Source: an uncultured Clostridia bacterium (GTDB taxonomy: Bacteria > Bacillota > Clostridia > Oscillospirales > Ruminococcaceae). From it: a DNA stretch of 14,897 bases. Below, in pieces: positions 6,889-12,558 of this stretch (its first letter is position 1; every line of letters starts with the position of its first letter). Location of the stretch: assembly GCA_947177695.1 (NCBI GenBank), contig CAMWVO010000014.1:1-14897 (forward strand), in the 5' to 3' direction. Both the position numbers and the translations under genes were made by a program. The notes below the pieces were generated by a model, which worked only from the letters and a program-made list of their open reading frames with translations, had not been told where the DNA came from and searched no databases.

Positions 6889-7764
6889 TTATACTTTTTC
6901 CATGCGCTTTTTGCCGAGAAGTCCCGTAGGCTTTACAAGCAGCACAACAATAAGTACTCCGAACACTATCGCGTCGGCAAGCTGTGTGGATATATACGCC
7001 TTTGAAAGGCTTTCGATTATGCCAAGAAGTATTCCTCCCAGCATTGCTCCGGGAACAGAGCCTATTCCGCCCAGAACCGCCGCAACGAACGCCTTTATTC
7101 CGGGGAGAGAACCTGTGTAGGGTCCCACAAAGCCGTATGATGAAGTAAACAGAACTCCCGCCACAGCCGCAAGAGCCGAACCTATTGCAAAGGTGATGGA
7201 AATGGTCTTGTTCACGTTTACGCCCATAAGCTGCGCCGCGCCCTTGTCCTCGGAGACTGCAAGCATAGCCCTTCCCGTTTTGGTCTTATTGATAAACAGC
7301 GTCAGGCAGACCATAATAATGACCGTCACGCCGATAGTCACCGCCGATTCTCCCGTAAGCTCGATGCCGCCCAGCTTTATAGGAGCCATTTTAATAACGG
7401 AATCAACCTTTCTCTGGTTAGAGCCGAATATCAGCAGAGCAAGGCTTTGCAGGAAATAGCTCACGCCTATAGCGGTGATAAGCACCGTCAGCGGCGAAGC
7501 GTTTCTCAGAGGCTTATATGCGATCTTTTCCACCACGATACCCAGCAGCGAGCATACCGCCATGCTGACGATTATCGCCAGCGCAGGTGGAAATTTCAGC
7601 GTTGCCATAGCCACCGAAAGCGTGTAGGCTCCCACCATGATAATATCGCCGTGGGCAAAGTTCAGCATCTTTGCAATGCCGTAAACCATTGTGTAGCCAA
7701 GCGCCATAAGGGCGTAAATGCTGCCCAGATTAAGTCCGTTGATAAGCTGTTCTATAAACTCCAT
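6889..7764 (-). CDS. livH: Branched-chain amino acid ABC transporter permease LivH
   Basis: A 291-residue permease with a typical LivH start (INGLNLGSIYALMALGYTMV then NFAHGDIIMVGAY), a coupling loop GRAMLAVSEDKGAAQLMGVNV and a C-terminal AAVLGGIGSVPGAMLGGILL segment. About eight hydrophobic helices are visible. It partners with LivM to form the membrane pore. It is the first gene of the operon, with AAAGGACAGG before the ATG and a good promoter about 40 bp upstream. No periplasmic-type binding protein (livJ/K) precedes it: the next gene upstream is ptsH, separated by a terminator. Confidence 0.94.
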   Translation of the reverse strand: MEFIEQLINGLNLGSIYALMALGYTMVYGIAKMLNFAHGDIIMVGAYTLSVAMATLKFPPALAIIVSMAVCSLLGIVVEKIAYKPLRNASPLTVLITAIGVSYFLQSLALLIFGSNQRKVDSVIKMAPIKLGGIELTGESAVTIGVTVIIMVCLTLFINKTKTGRAMLAVSEDKGAAQLMGVNVNKTISITFAIGSALAAVAGVLFTSSYGFVGPYTGSLPGIKAFVAAVLGGIGSVPGAMLGGILLGIIESLSKAYISTQLADAIVFGVLIVVLLVKPTGLLGKKRMEKV

Positions 7765-7803
7765 TTGCTACCTGTCCTTTCGCATTATTTGGATATTCGC
7801 TTT

Positions 7804-7832
7804 ATTATATCATTTTTCAATGTTTTTTTCAA
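7804..7832 (-). promoter_or_regulatory. Sigma-A-type promoter of the livHMGF operon
   Basis: Minus-strand -35 TTGAAA (7827-7832), 17-bp spacer and -10 TATAAT (7804-7809), about 40 bp upstream of the livH start. The surrounding DNA is A/T-rich. It is placed after the ptsH terminator, so the Liv operon is transcribed independently. Confidence 0.8.
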
Positions 7833-7929
7833 GTAATTTTGCAGTTTTGACAATAAAAAAATGCAAATTTTAAAATATTTGTCCGCCGAACGGCACGCAT
7901 AATGCCGTATTCCGTCCGCTGTCCTATGA

Positions 7930-7965
7930 AAAATAAAAGGAGCGCGGCAAAAAACGCTGCGCTCC
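7930..7965 (-). terminator. Rho-independent terminator of ptsH
   Basis: Stem arms 7939-7945 and 7959-7965 (GGAGCGC/GCGCTCC), extended imperfectly inside, followed on the minus strand by TTTTATTTT (complement of 7930-7938). It lies about 20 bp after the HPr stop. Confidence 0.9.
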
Positions 7966-7986
7966 GATTCATAGTAATAAAAAGAC

Positions 7987-8259
7987 TTATCTGGTCTCCT
8001 CCGCGAAACCGCTCTCAACAAGCTCAATAAGACCTGTTACAGCAGCTTCCTCGTCTGCGCCGTCAGCGATAATTCTGATCTGTGTGCCGCCGACAATGCC
8101 GAGGGAAAGGATACCGAGAAGCGACTTGGCGTTTACGCGGCGCTCTTCCTTTTCGATCCAGATGGAAGACTTGAACTCATTTGCCTTCTGAATGAAGAAT
8201 GTAGCGGGACGCGCGTGAAGACCAACCTGATTCTGAACCATTACATCTTTTACGAACAT
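7987..8259 (-). CDS. ptsH: Phosphocarrier protein HPr
   Basis: A 90-residue HPr. GLHARPA places the phosphorylated His at residue 15, and NAKSLLGILSLGI places the regulatory Ser at residue 46, as in Firmicutes HPr controlled by HPr kinase/phosphorylase. It carries phosphate from enzyme I to sugar-specific EIIA proteins; the Ser46-phosphorylated form is a CcpA corepressor in Firmicutes (family knowledge). Ser46 in a KSLLGILSLG context argues for real HPr over a Crh paralogue, which lacks His15. AGGAGAGAGTATT precedes the ATG. It is not followed by ptsI as in many Bacilli but forms a single-gene unit with its own promoter and terminator. Confidence 0.95.
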   Translation of the reverse strand: MFVKDVMVQNQVGLHARPATFFIQKANEFKSSIWIEKEERRVNAKSLLGILSLGIVGGTQIRIIADGADEEAAVTGLIELVESGFAEETR

Positions 8260-8321
8260 AATACTCTCTCCTAACTTAGTTTCTTTTGCACGGGGTTATA
8301 TGTGTTCTCTTTATGCTATAT

Positions 8322-8350
8322 ATTATACCCTGCAATTTTAAGTTAGTCAA
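8322..8350 (-). promoter_or_regulatory. Sigma-A-type promoter of ptsH
   Basis: Minus-strand -35 TTGACT (8345-8350), 17-bp spacer and -10 TATAAT (8322-8327), with the predicted start about 55 bp before the HPr ATG. The leader shows no obvious cre box or terminator. Confidence 0.85.
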
Positions 8351-8431
8351 CGTAAAAATGTTACGAAAATGCCTCTATGGCAAAATTTCTGCTTTTTAAT
8401 TAATTCGGGGATACCAACACATCAAACTTTT

Positions 8432-8511
8432 GGTAATAATAACGAAATTTATTACCTATCAACAATTTTCCACACCCTTTTATGTTAAATATATACTAAA
8501 ATTTTTAACAT
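8432..8511. repeat. Two AT-rich inverted repeats between trmD and ptsH
   Basis: In the 268-bp gap 8260-8527, which has no ORF, two perfect 8-bp dyads are visible: GGTAATAA/TTATTACC (8432-8439, 8449-8456) and ATGTTAAA/TTTAACAT (8482-8489, 8504-8511). The second lies about 17 bp after the trmD stop. Neither is followed by a clear T-tract on the minus strand. They may be weak terminators, mRNA 3' stabilisers or protein sites. Confidence 0.5.
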
Positions 8512-8527
8512 TTCTGTATGGTAAAAT

Positions 8528-9286
8528 TCATTTATCGTTCATATTGGTACTTTCTGTGAACAATTTATATAGGTCGGGTCTACGCTCTTTGGTTATTTTA
8601 ACGGCTTCCTCATGTCGGAATGCGGCGATATTTTTGTGATGTCCTGTCAGCAGCACGTCCGGAACACGTTCTCCCTCCCATATTTCGGGACGTGTATAGT
8701 GGGGATATTCCAGAAGCCCCGAAAAATGGCTCTCCTCTTGGAAGCATTCCTCCGAGGACAGCACTCCGCCGCACATTCTCGCCACTGCGTCTGTCAGCAC
8801 CAGCGCGGGAAGCTCTCCTCCCGTCAGAACATAGTCCCCTATGGATATCTCCTCGTCCACTATCTTGTCGATGACGCGCTGGTCAACTCCCTCATAGTGT
8901 CCGCAGATTATAAAGAGATTATTCATCTCCGACAGCTCAACCGCTTTTTTTTGGGTCAGAACAGTACCCTTTGGGGACATATAGATAACGTGGGGCTTCC
9001 GCACGAACCCCTCCGTAACACCTAAAAAGCAGCGGTAAATAGGCTCTGCCTGCATTACCATGCCCATTCCGCCCCCGTACGGGGTATCGTCAACACGGCG
9101 GTGCTTGTCGGTGGAGTAGTCCCTTATCTGGTGGCAGTGCAGTTCAATTTTCCCTGCCCTGCGCGCCCTGCCCACAATGCTTTCGTTCAGGACGGTCTCG
9201 CACATATCGGGGAAAAGCGTTGCAATGTCTATCCGCAGGGGACGCTTTTTTACCCGCACGCGTATTCTCTTACGAACTTTAGTCAT
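8528..9286 (-). CDS. trmD: tRNA (guanine-N1)-methyltransferase TrmD
   Basis: A 252-residue SPOUT methyltransferase that makes m1G37 in tRNAs and prevents +1 frameshifting. The knot motifs are clear: PYGGGMGMVMQAEP (from 69), CGHYEGVDQRVID (128-140), ISIGDYVLTGGELPALVLTD (147-166) and GLLEYPHYTRPE (190-201). The residue aligned with the catalytic Asp169 of E. coli TrmD appears to be Glu185 (EESHFSGLL). Sixteen basic residues (MTKVRKRIRVRVKKRP) precede the usual LRIDIATLFPDM start. The ATG at 9286 is nonetheless the only good start: GGAGGG lies seven bases before it and it overlaps the rimM stop by 8 bp. rplS, commonly next, is missing. Confidence 0.95.
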   Translation of the reverse strand: MTKVRKRIRVRVKKRPLRIDIATLFPDMCETVLNESIVGRARRAGKIELHCHQIRDYSTDKHRRVDDTPYGGGMGMVMQAEPIYRCFLGVTEGFVRKPHVIYMSPKGTVLTQKKAVELSEMNNLFIICGHYEGVDQRVIDKIVDEEISIGDYVLTGGELPALVLTDAVARMCGGVLSSEECFQEESHFSGLLEYPHYTRPEIWEGERVPDVLLTGHHKNIAAFRHEEAVKITKERRPDLYKLFTESTNMNDK

Positions 9287-9785
9287 CGAAAAGTCCCTCC
9301 AGAACGTGAATTTTCATTATACCATTTGTAATATCCGTATTGATTACCACATCAGGTATAGCAGGAATAAGCCGAACGGTACCGTCCTCGCCCTTAATGT
9401 GGTACACGTCATTCGCCCCCGTAAAGGACACCTCGCACAGCTTTCCGTAGCTTTCGCCGCTGTCGTTGTCGATAACCTCAAGACCTACCAGATCCTGAAC
9501 GAAGTACGAGCCCTCCTCAAGCTCCACGTCGTTCCTGTCCATATAGAGTATCTTGTTTCTGATGTCCTGCGCCTGTTCGGGAGTGTCCACACCCGCTATT
9601 TTCATAACAACAATGTTTTTCTGCACTCGGGACTTCAGCACCTCCACGGGAGTTTTTCCCTTGTCAAAGTAGAGCGTGTCGAACTCGCAGAGGAACTCTC
9701 CCGAATCACACCAAGGCTCCACACGCACCTCGCCTTTAAGTCCCTGCACGGCGACGATCTTTCCTATTTCAAGATATTGCTTCAT
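9279..9785 (-). CDS. rimM: Ribosome maturation factor RimM
   Basis: A 168-residue protein with an N-terminal RimM barrel (LEIGKIVAVQGLKGEVRVEP, residues 5-24) and a C-terminal PRC-barrel (about 95-166, YFVQDLVGLEVIDNDSGESY ... RLIPAIPDVV). RimM binds ribosomal protein S19 and assists maturation of the 30S head (family knowledge). It overlaps the upstream gene by 17 bp at its start and trmD by 8 bp at its end, so translation of the three is probably coupled. Its length is standard and the conserved core is intact. Confidence 0.95.
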   Translation of the reverse strand: MKQYLEIGKIVAVQGLKGEVRVEPWCDSGEFLCEFDTLYFDKGKTPVEVLKSRVQKNIVVMKIAGVDTPEQAQDIRNKILYMDRNDVELEEGSYFVQDLVGLEVIDNDSGESYGKLCEVSFTGANDVYHIKGEDGTVRLIPAIPDVVINTDITNGIMKIHVLEGLFDD

Positions 9786-10641
9786 TGGATAATTCCTCCA
9801 TCAATTTGTTTATAGCCGATCTGTAATATTCTGTAGTATATGTACTTTCTGTATTTTTCAGAATTTCTGCCGCCTGACTTTTCATCCCCTTGCGGGCAAG
9901 GCAAAGTGACTGCCAATATCGGTTTATTGTCCACACATTTTCATCGGGAAGCTTTTCATCAGGCTTTGAGGGAGCTGCGGCATAAGCTCTGTCCGAACCG
10001 TCTATGAGCTGTAAAGCTGTGTCGTAATGTCCCGCGTAGAATTCATAAACTGCCAAAGCCATAGAAACATATCCGCCAGAAATGGGACTGTTCATATAAG
10101 TCCGCATATAGTAAAGTCCGAAGGTGTATGTTTCCGCCGCACTGTCAAAATCTCCATTCATCAGCTGAGCAAGCATAAGCTGGGAATAATATCCGTGCGC
10201 GTAAGAAGACTTTTCAAAAAATTCGTTTTCATTAAAACAGGACAATATCAGAACAGCCTTGGAAAATTCTCCGCGCATATTATAAATGGAAGCCAGCGTC
10301 AGCGCATGAGACTTTCGCACAATATCGCTCTGTATATTGTTAAAAAGACGTATATACTCTTCGACCAGCGCGTCGGTATAGCCCTCTGATTTTTCTATTT
10401 TTTCGGCTTTTGCAAGCGGCTTTTTTATACCGTGCACCAGCAGCAGTCCCGCCGCAAACCCCAGCACCGCGCCTGCGGGCAAACAGACCCATATGAGCCT
10501 CACATTGCTGAAGCTCAGTGCGATCCACGCTCCCGACAAAAAGCCGATAAACGCTGTCAGCAGGTACAGTCTTCCGTAGGTTCCCTTTACCGTTCTTGAC
10601 GCCGACTTTTCAAGCATTAGCCTTTCGTTTTCGTCTGTCAT
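9769..10641 (-). CDS. Hypothetical membrane protein with TPR-like C-terminal region
   Basis: A 290-residue protein I cannot assign to a named family. After a charged start come two membrane helices (about 24-44, YLLTAFIGFLSGAWIALSF, and 49-70, WVCLPAGAVLGFAAGLLLV). The rest, probably cytoplasmic, is helical, with paired-helix spacing of roughly 34-40 residues (LTLASIYNMRGEFSKAVLIL; LMLAQLMNGDFDSAAETYTF; MALAVYEFYAGHYDTALQLI; SLCLARKGMKSQAAEILKNT). The small-residue and Tyr/Ala positions suggest degenerate TPRs for protein-protein contacts. The start at 10641 was chosen because GGGGGATACAA precedes it. It overlaps rimM by 17 bp and so is embedded in the ribosome-maturation operon, an uncommon insertion. 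A scaffold role at the membrane is only a guess. Confidence 0.75.
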   Translation of the reverse strand: MTDENERLMLEKSASRTVKGTYGRLYLLTAFIGFLSGAWIALSFSNVRLIWVCLPAGAVLGFAAGLLLVHGIKKPLAKAEKIEKSEGYTDALVEEYIRLFNNIQSDIVRKSHALTLASIYNMRGEFSKAVLILSCFNENEFFEKSSYAHGYYSQLMLAQLMNGDFDSAAETYTFGLYYMRTYMNSPISGGYVSMALAVYEFYAGHYDTALQLIDGSDRAYAAAPSKPDEKLPDENVWTINRYWQSLCLARKGMKSQAAEILKNTESTYTTEYYRSAINKLMEELSNEAIS

Positions 10642-10745
10642 TTTGTATCCCCCTGTAATACGCAAAAAGGGAAATATCCCGGCAAATCTCAGCCTGGAAT
10701 TATTCCCCTGCGTAATATTCAGAAAAATTAATACCGTACGTAATA

Positions 10746-10979
10746 TCAGTCGATCTCAACCATGATCTTCTGATTAGCTCTGCCCGCGCCCGCGCGCATA
10801 ACAGTGCGGATAGCCTTGGCGATCCTGCCCTGCTTGCCGATTACCCGACCCATGTCGGCGGAGGCAACGTGCAGATGGTAAACTATAACGCCGTCCGCAT
10901 CGGGTTCGTCTATATCAATCTTTACCGCGTCCTTGTCGTCAACAAGACCGTACACGATACTTCTGAGTAATTCTTCCAT
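10746..10979 (-). CDS. khpA: KH-domain RNA-binding protein KhpA (YlqC)
   Basis: A 77-residue single KH-domain protein. VASADMGRVIGKQGRIAKAI contains the GKQG loop of the KH fold, and the length and operon position (after rpsP) match KhpA. In other Firmicutes KhpA forms a complex with KhpB/EloR and affects sRNA binding and cell elongation (family knowledge). Two ATGs are possible: 10979 (MEELLRSIVYGLV, the usual family start, chosen here) and 10991 (adding MVIF). Neither has a strong ribosome site; GGGAAA lies just before 10991, while a GAGAGGAGG lies too far upstream. Confidence 0.9.
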   Translation of the reverse strand: MEELLRSIVYGLVDDKDAVKIDIDEPDADGVIVYHLHVASADMGRVIGKQGRIAKAIRTVMRAGAGRANQKIMVEID

Positions 10980-11038
10980 AAATATGACCATTTTCCCGAC
11001 AGAGAAAATGTGTCCTCCTCTCTTTCGATGTTTTGTGG

Positions 11039-11115
11039 TTTGCGAAGCAAATTTCCGACTAAAAGATTATAGTCGGAAAAACAAAACTCGCAGTTTGAAA
11101 ATTTATTTTCAAACT
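11039..11115. repeat. Three consecutive hairpins between rpsP and khpA
   Basis: The 244-bp spacer between rpsP and khpA has no credible ORF but contains three perfect stems in a row: TTTGC-GAA-GCAAA (11039-11051), a 10-bp stem TTTCCGACTA/TAGTCGGAAA (11052-11061, 11070-11079) and an 11-bp stem AGTTTGAAAAT/ATTTTCAAACT with a 2-nt loop (11092-11115). None carries a classical T-tract directly after it on the minus strand. They probably act as processing or stability elements that set rpsP apart from khpA-rimM-trmD expression, or mark a partial terminator. Confidence 0.6.
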
Positions 11116-11223
11116 TTCATCCTTCCTGATAGAAGCAAGAGAACCTGAGGCAGGAGGCGTCCGCCCCCGCCCATATCCTCTTAACGTTCTTTTGACATTA
11201 AGCCGTTCAAGCTTCGGAGCGCA

Positions 11224-11466
11224 TTAAAGCACGCCGTTTTTCTCGAAAAGCTTCTTAACAGTCTCGGTAGGCTGCGCGCCGTTAGCCATCCACTTCTTAG
11301 CCTTTTCCGCGTCGATCTTTACGGTCGAGGGTTCGGTCTTGGAATCATAGTAGCCGATCTCTTCGATAAATCTTCCGTCTCTGGGATATCTGGAGTCAGC
11401 AACAACGATCCTGTAGAAAGGAGCCTTCTTTGCGCCCATTCTTCTCAGTCTGATTTTTACTGCCAT
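11224..11466 (-). CDS. rpsP: 30S ribosomal protein S16
   Basis: An 80-residue S16. The start MAVKIRLRRMGAKKAPFYRI, then VVADSRYPRDGRFIEEIGYY and a C-terminal AKKWMANGAQPTETVKKLF are all conserved S16 features; S16 is needed for 30S assembly. The ATG at 11466 follows GGAGGTGAATATACA, an ideal ribosome site; upstream in-frame codons would add an unconserved extension. In most Firmicutes rpsP directly follows ffh; here about 1.05 kb of extra genes lies between them. Confidence 0.97.
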   Translation of the reverse strand: MAVKIRLRRMGAKKAPFYRIVVADSRYPRDGRFIEEIGYYDSKTEPSTVKIDAEKAKKWMANGAQPTETVKKLFEKNGVL

Positions 11467-11529
11467 TGTATATTCACCTCCGAATAATGATCTTTTGTAT
11501 ATCAAAACGCTTTTGCGTAATGAACTTAA

Positions 11530-11853
11530 TTAGTGGTGACAGCGCTTTGACTTCACCTTTGTCTTATAGCTGCAAACGCCTTTTGTACCGCAGCTGTCGC
11601 AGATACCGTCATTGTCCTCGTCGCAGTAGGTGCAGTCATCTTTGCAGTACCAGCCCTTGCTGCCGCATTCATCGCAGATACCGTCGCCGTCATCGTCGCA
11701 GTAGGTGCAGTCCTCGGTGCAGTGGTAAACTATCTTTGTCTTAGCATTGGTGTGGTGTCCACTGTTATGATGACCTCCGTGTGCGGAGACAGTCATGCCT
11801 GCCGTTCCGACTGCTAAAGCCAGTACGGTCAAACAAGTTATAAGCTTTTTCAT
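11530..11853 (-). CDS. Secreted Cys/Asp-rich repeat protein, putative metal binder
   Basis: A 107-residue protein with a clear signal peptide (MKKLITCLTVLALAVGTAGM, probable cleavage after VSA at residue 24), then a His-rich stretch (HGGHHNSGHH, 25-34). Two 25-residue repeats follow: C45-x3-C49-x2-C52-DDDGDGI-C60-x2-C63 and C70-x3-C74-x2-C77-DEDNDGI-C85-x2-C88, with extra Cys at 94 and 105. Each repeat combines a DxDxDG calcium-type loop with four framing cysteines plus a lead Cys. This suggests disulfide- or zinc-stabilised calcium binding (inference). The repeat is also visible in DNA as a 75-bp period (about 11601-11637 and 11676-11712). AAAAGGAGAGTG precedes the ATG. I cannot name the family or function. 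Confidence 0.85.
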   Translation of the reverse strand: MKKLITCLTVLALAVGTAGMTVSAHGGHHNSGHHTNAKTKIVYHCTEDCTYCDDDGDGICDECGSKGWYCKDDCTYCDEDNDGICDSCGTKGVCSYKTKVKSKRCHH

Positions 11854-11867
11854 ATGACACTCTCCTT

Positions 11868-12094
11868 TTAAAAGTTAATGCGTATTACGAACGCTGCCGC
11901 AATAAGTATAACTCCGGCAACTATATAAATCGTTTTTGCATATCTATGTCTGAAAACAACGTCCAAAAGTTCAAAACGGTATGATTTTTCCGATTCGGGA
12001 TTTTTTTGTACCGGTTTTCCGCAATTATATACGCAAGTGAATCCATTATTGCTACTATACCTAAAACTAAAAGAATATAAAACAAGATTTTCAT
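11868..12094 (-). pseudogene. Third Imm17-like small membrane protein, frameshifted at an A7 tract
   Basis: From the ATG at 12094 (behind GAGAGGAAGG) the frame gives MKILFYILLVLGIVAIMDSL, AYIIAENRYKK, then an unrelated tail ending at a stop after 57 residues. The other frame, from the same point to 11868, encodes NPESEKSYRFELLDVVFRHR and YAKTIYIVAGVILIAAAFVI. This second part aligns with the end of the neighbour at 12138 (shared Arg-Phe, Asp, Tyr spacing, then a hydrophobic helix). The switch falls in seven A on the minus strand (T at 12001-12007). One added base, or a -1 slip, restores a 75-residue two-helix protein. The WxW motif of its neighbours is replaced by SLA. It may be a decayed gene, a phase-variable gene, a slippage product or a sequencing error. 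Confidence 0.7.
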
Positions 12095-12137
12095 GTTGTT
12101 GCCTTCCTCTCACAGCCGTACCGACGACACCTCGTAA

Positions 12138-12338
12138 CTACCTCATTGTCCCCGAAGCAGCCATGGATACAGCAGTCAAAAAAATTATAACAGATATGAC
12201 CGCATTAAAAATCCTGTATGCCTTTCTGCCCATCAGGTCGTCCCAGAACCTTGCCTTGCGGGACAGACGGAAATACCATTCCCAATCGAACAGCGAAGCG
12301 AGAAATCCCACAGCACAAATTATCATAATGATTGCCAT
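12138..12338 (-). CDS. Small two-helix membrane protein, Imm17-like (WxW motif)
   Basis: A 66-residue protein with two hydrophobic helices (about 2-17 and 44-61) joined by a basic loop. Immediately after the first helix comes DWEWYF (Trp19, Trp21), the WxW signature I associate with immunity protein 17 (Imm17, PF15562), a predicted immunity family of polymorphic toxin systems with two TM helices. RKARFWDDLMGRKAYRIF then leads into helix two. The ATG at 12338 is one base after the stop of the preceding paralogue, with GGGGTGG as ribosome site. No toxin gene is in the window. Family assignment is from motif and topology only. Confidence 0.75.
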   Translation of the reverse strand: MAIIMIICAVGFLASLFDWEWYFRLSRKARFWDDLMGRKAYRIFNAVISVIIFLTAVSMAASGTMR

Positions 12339-12339
12339 A

Positions 12340-12555
12340 TTATAACCACCCCGCCAGCACAGCCGTACCGAAAGCCATCAGCAGAACCCCCGCCGCACCG
12401 ATAAGAAACCGCAGGACGTTCCTGCTTTTCATGCGCTGTCTCGGTCTGCCGTTTGGGCGCGACCAATAGTCAATGAACCATTTCCAGTCCCTGACCGCCG
12501 CGATCAAACAGAACAGTCCCACCGCGCCGAACAGTATAAAGTAAAATATATCCAT
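12340..12555 (-). CDS. Small two-helix membrane protein, Imm17-like (WxW motif)
   Basis: A 71-residue paralogue of the next gene: helix one (about 3-21, IFYFILFGAVGLFCLIAAV), then DWKWFI (Trp24, Trp26), a strongly basic loop (PNGRPRQRMKSRN) and helix two (about 48-68). Topology and WxW motif match predicted Imm17 immunity proteins. The ATG at 12555 lies three bases after the ffh stop, so it is read from the ffh transcript and probably by translational coupling. No strong independent ribosome site is present. Divergence from the 12138 copy is large, so the duplication is not recent. Whether it protects against a toxin is inference. Confidence 0.75.
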   Translation of the reverse strand: MDIFYFILFGAVGLFCLIAAVRDWKWFIDYWSRPNGRPRQRMKSRNVLRFLIGAAGVLLMAFGTAVLAGWL

Positions 12556-12558
12556 GTC

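Noticed and set aside
11500..11520. Terminator between the Cys-rich gene and rpsP (ACGC/GCGT stem)
   Set aside because: The stem is only four or five base pairs with a poor T-tract; too weak to claim.
11868..12113. 81-codon ORF starting MRGRQQHENLV as the intact gene
   Set aside because: Its first 40 residues are out of frame with the ribosome site and paralogous first helix; the start at 12094 in the other frame fits better, with a frameshift at the A tract.
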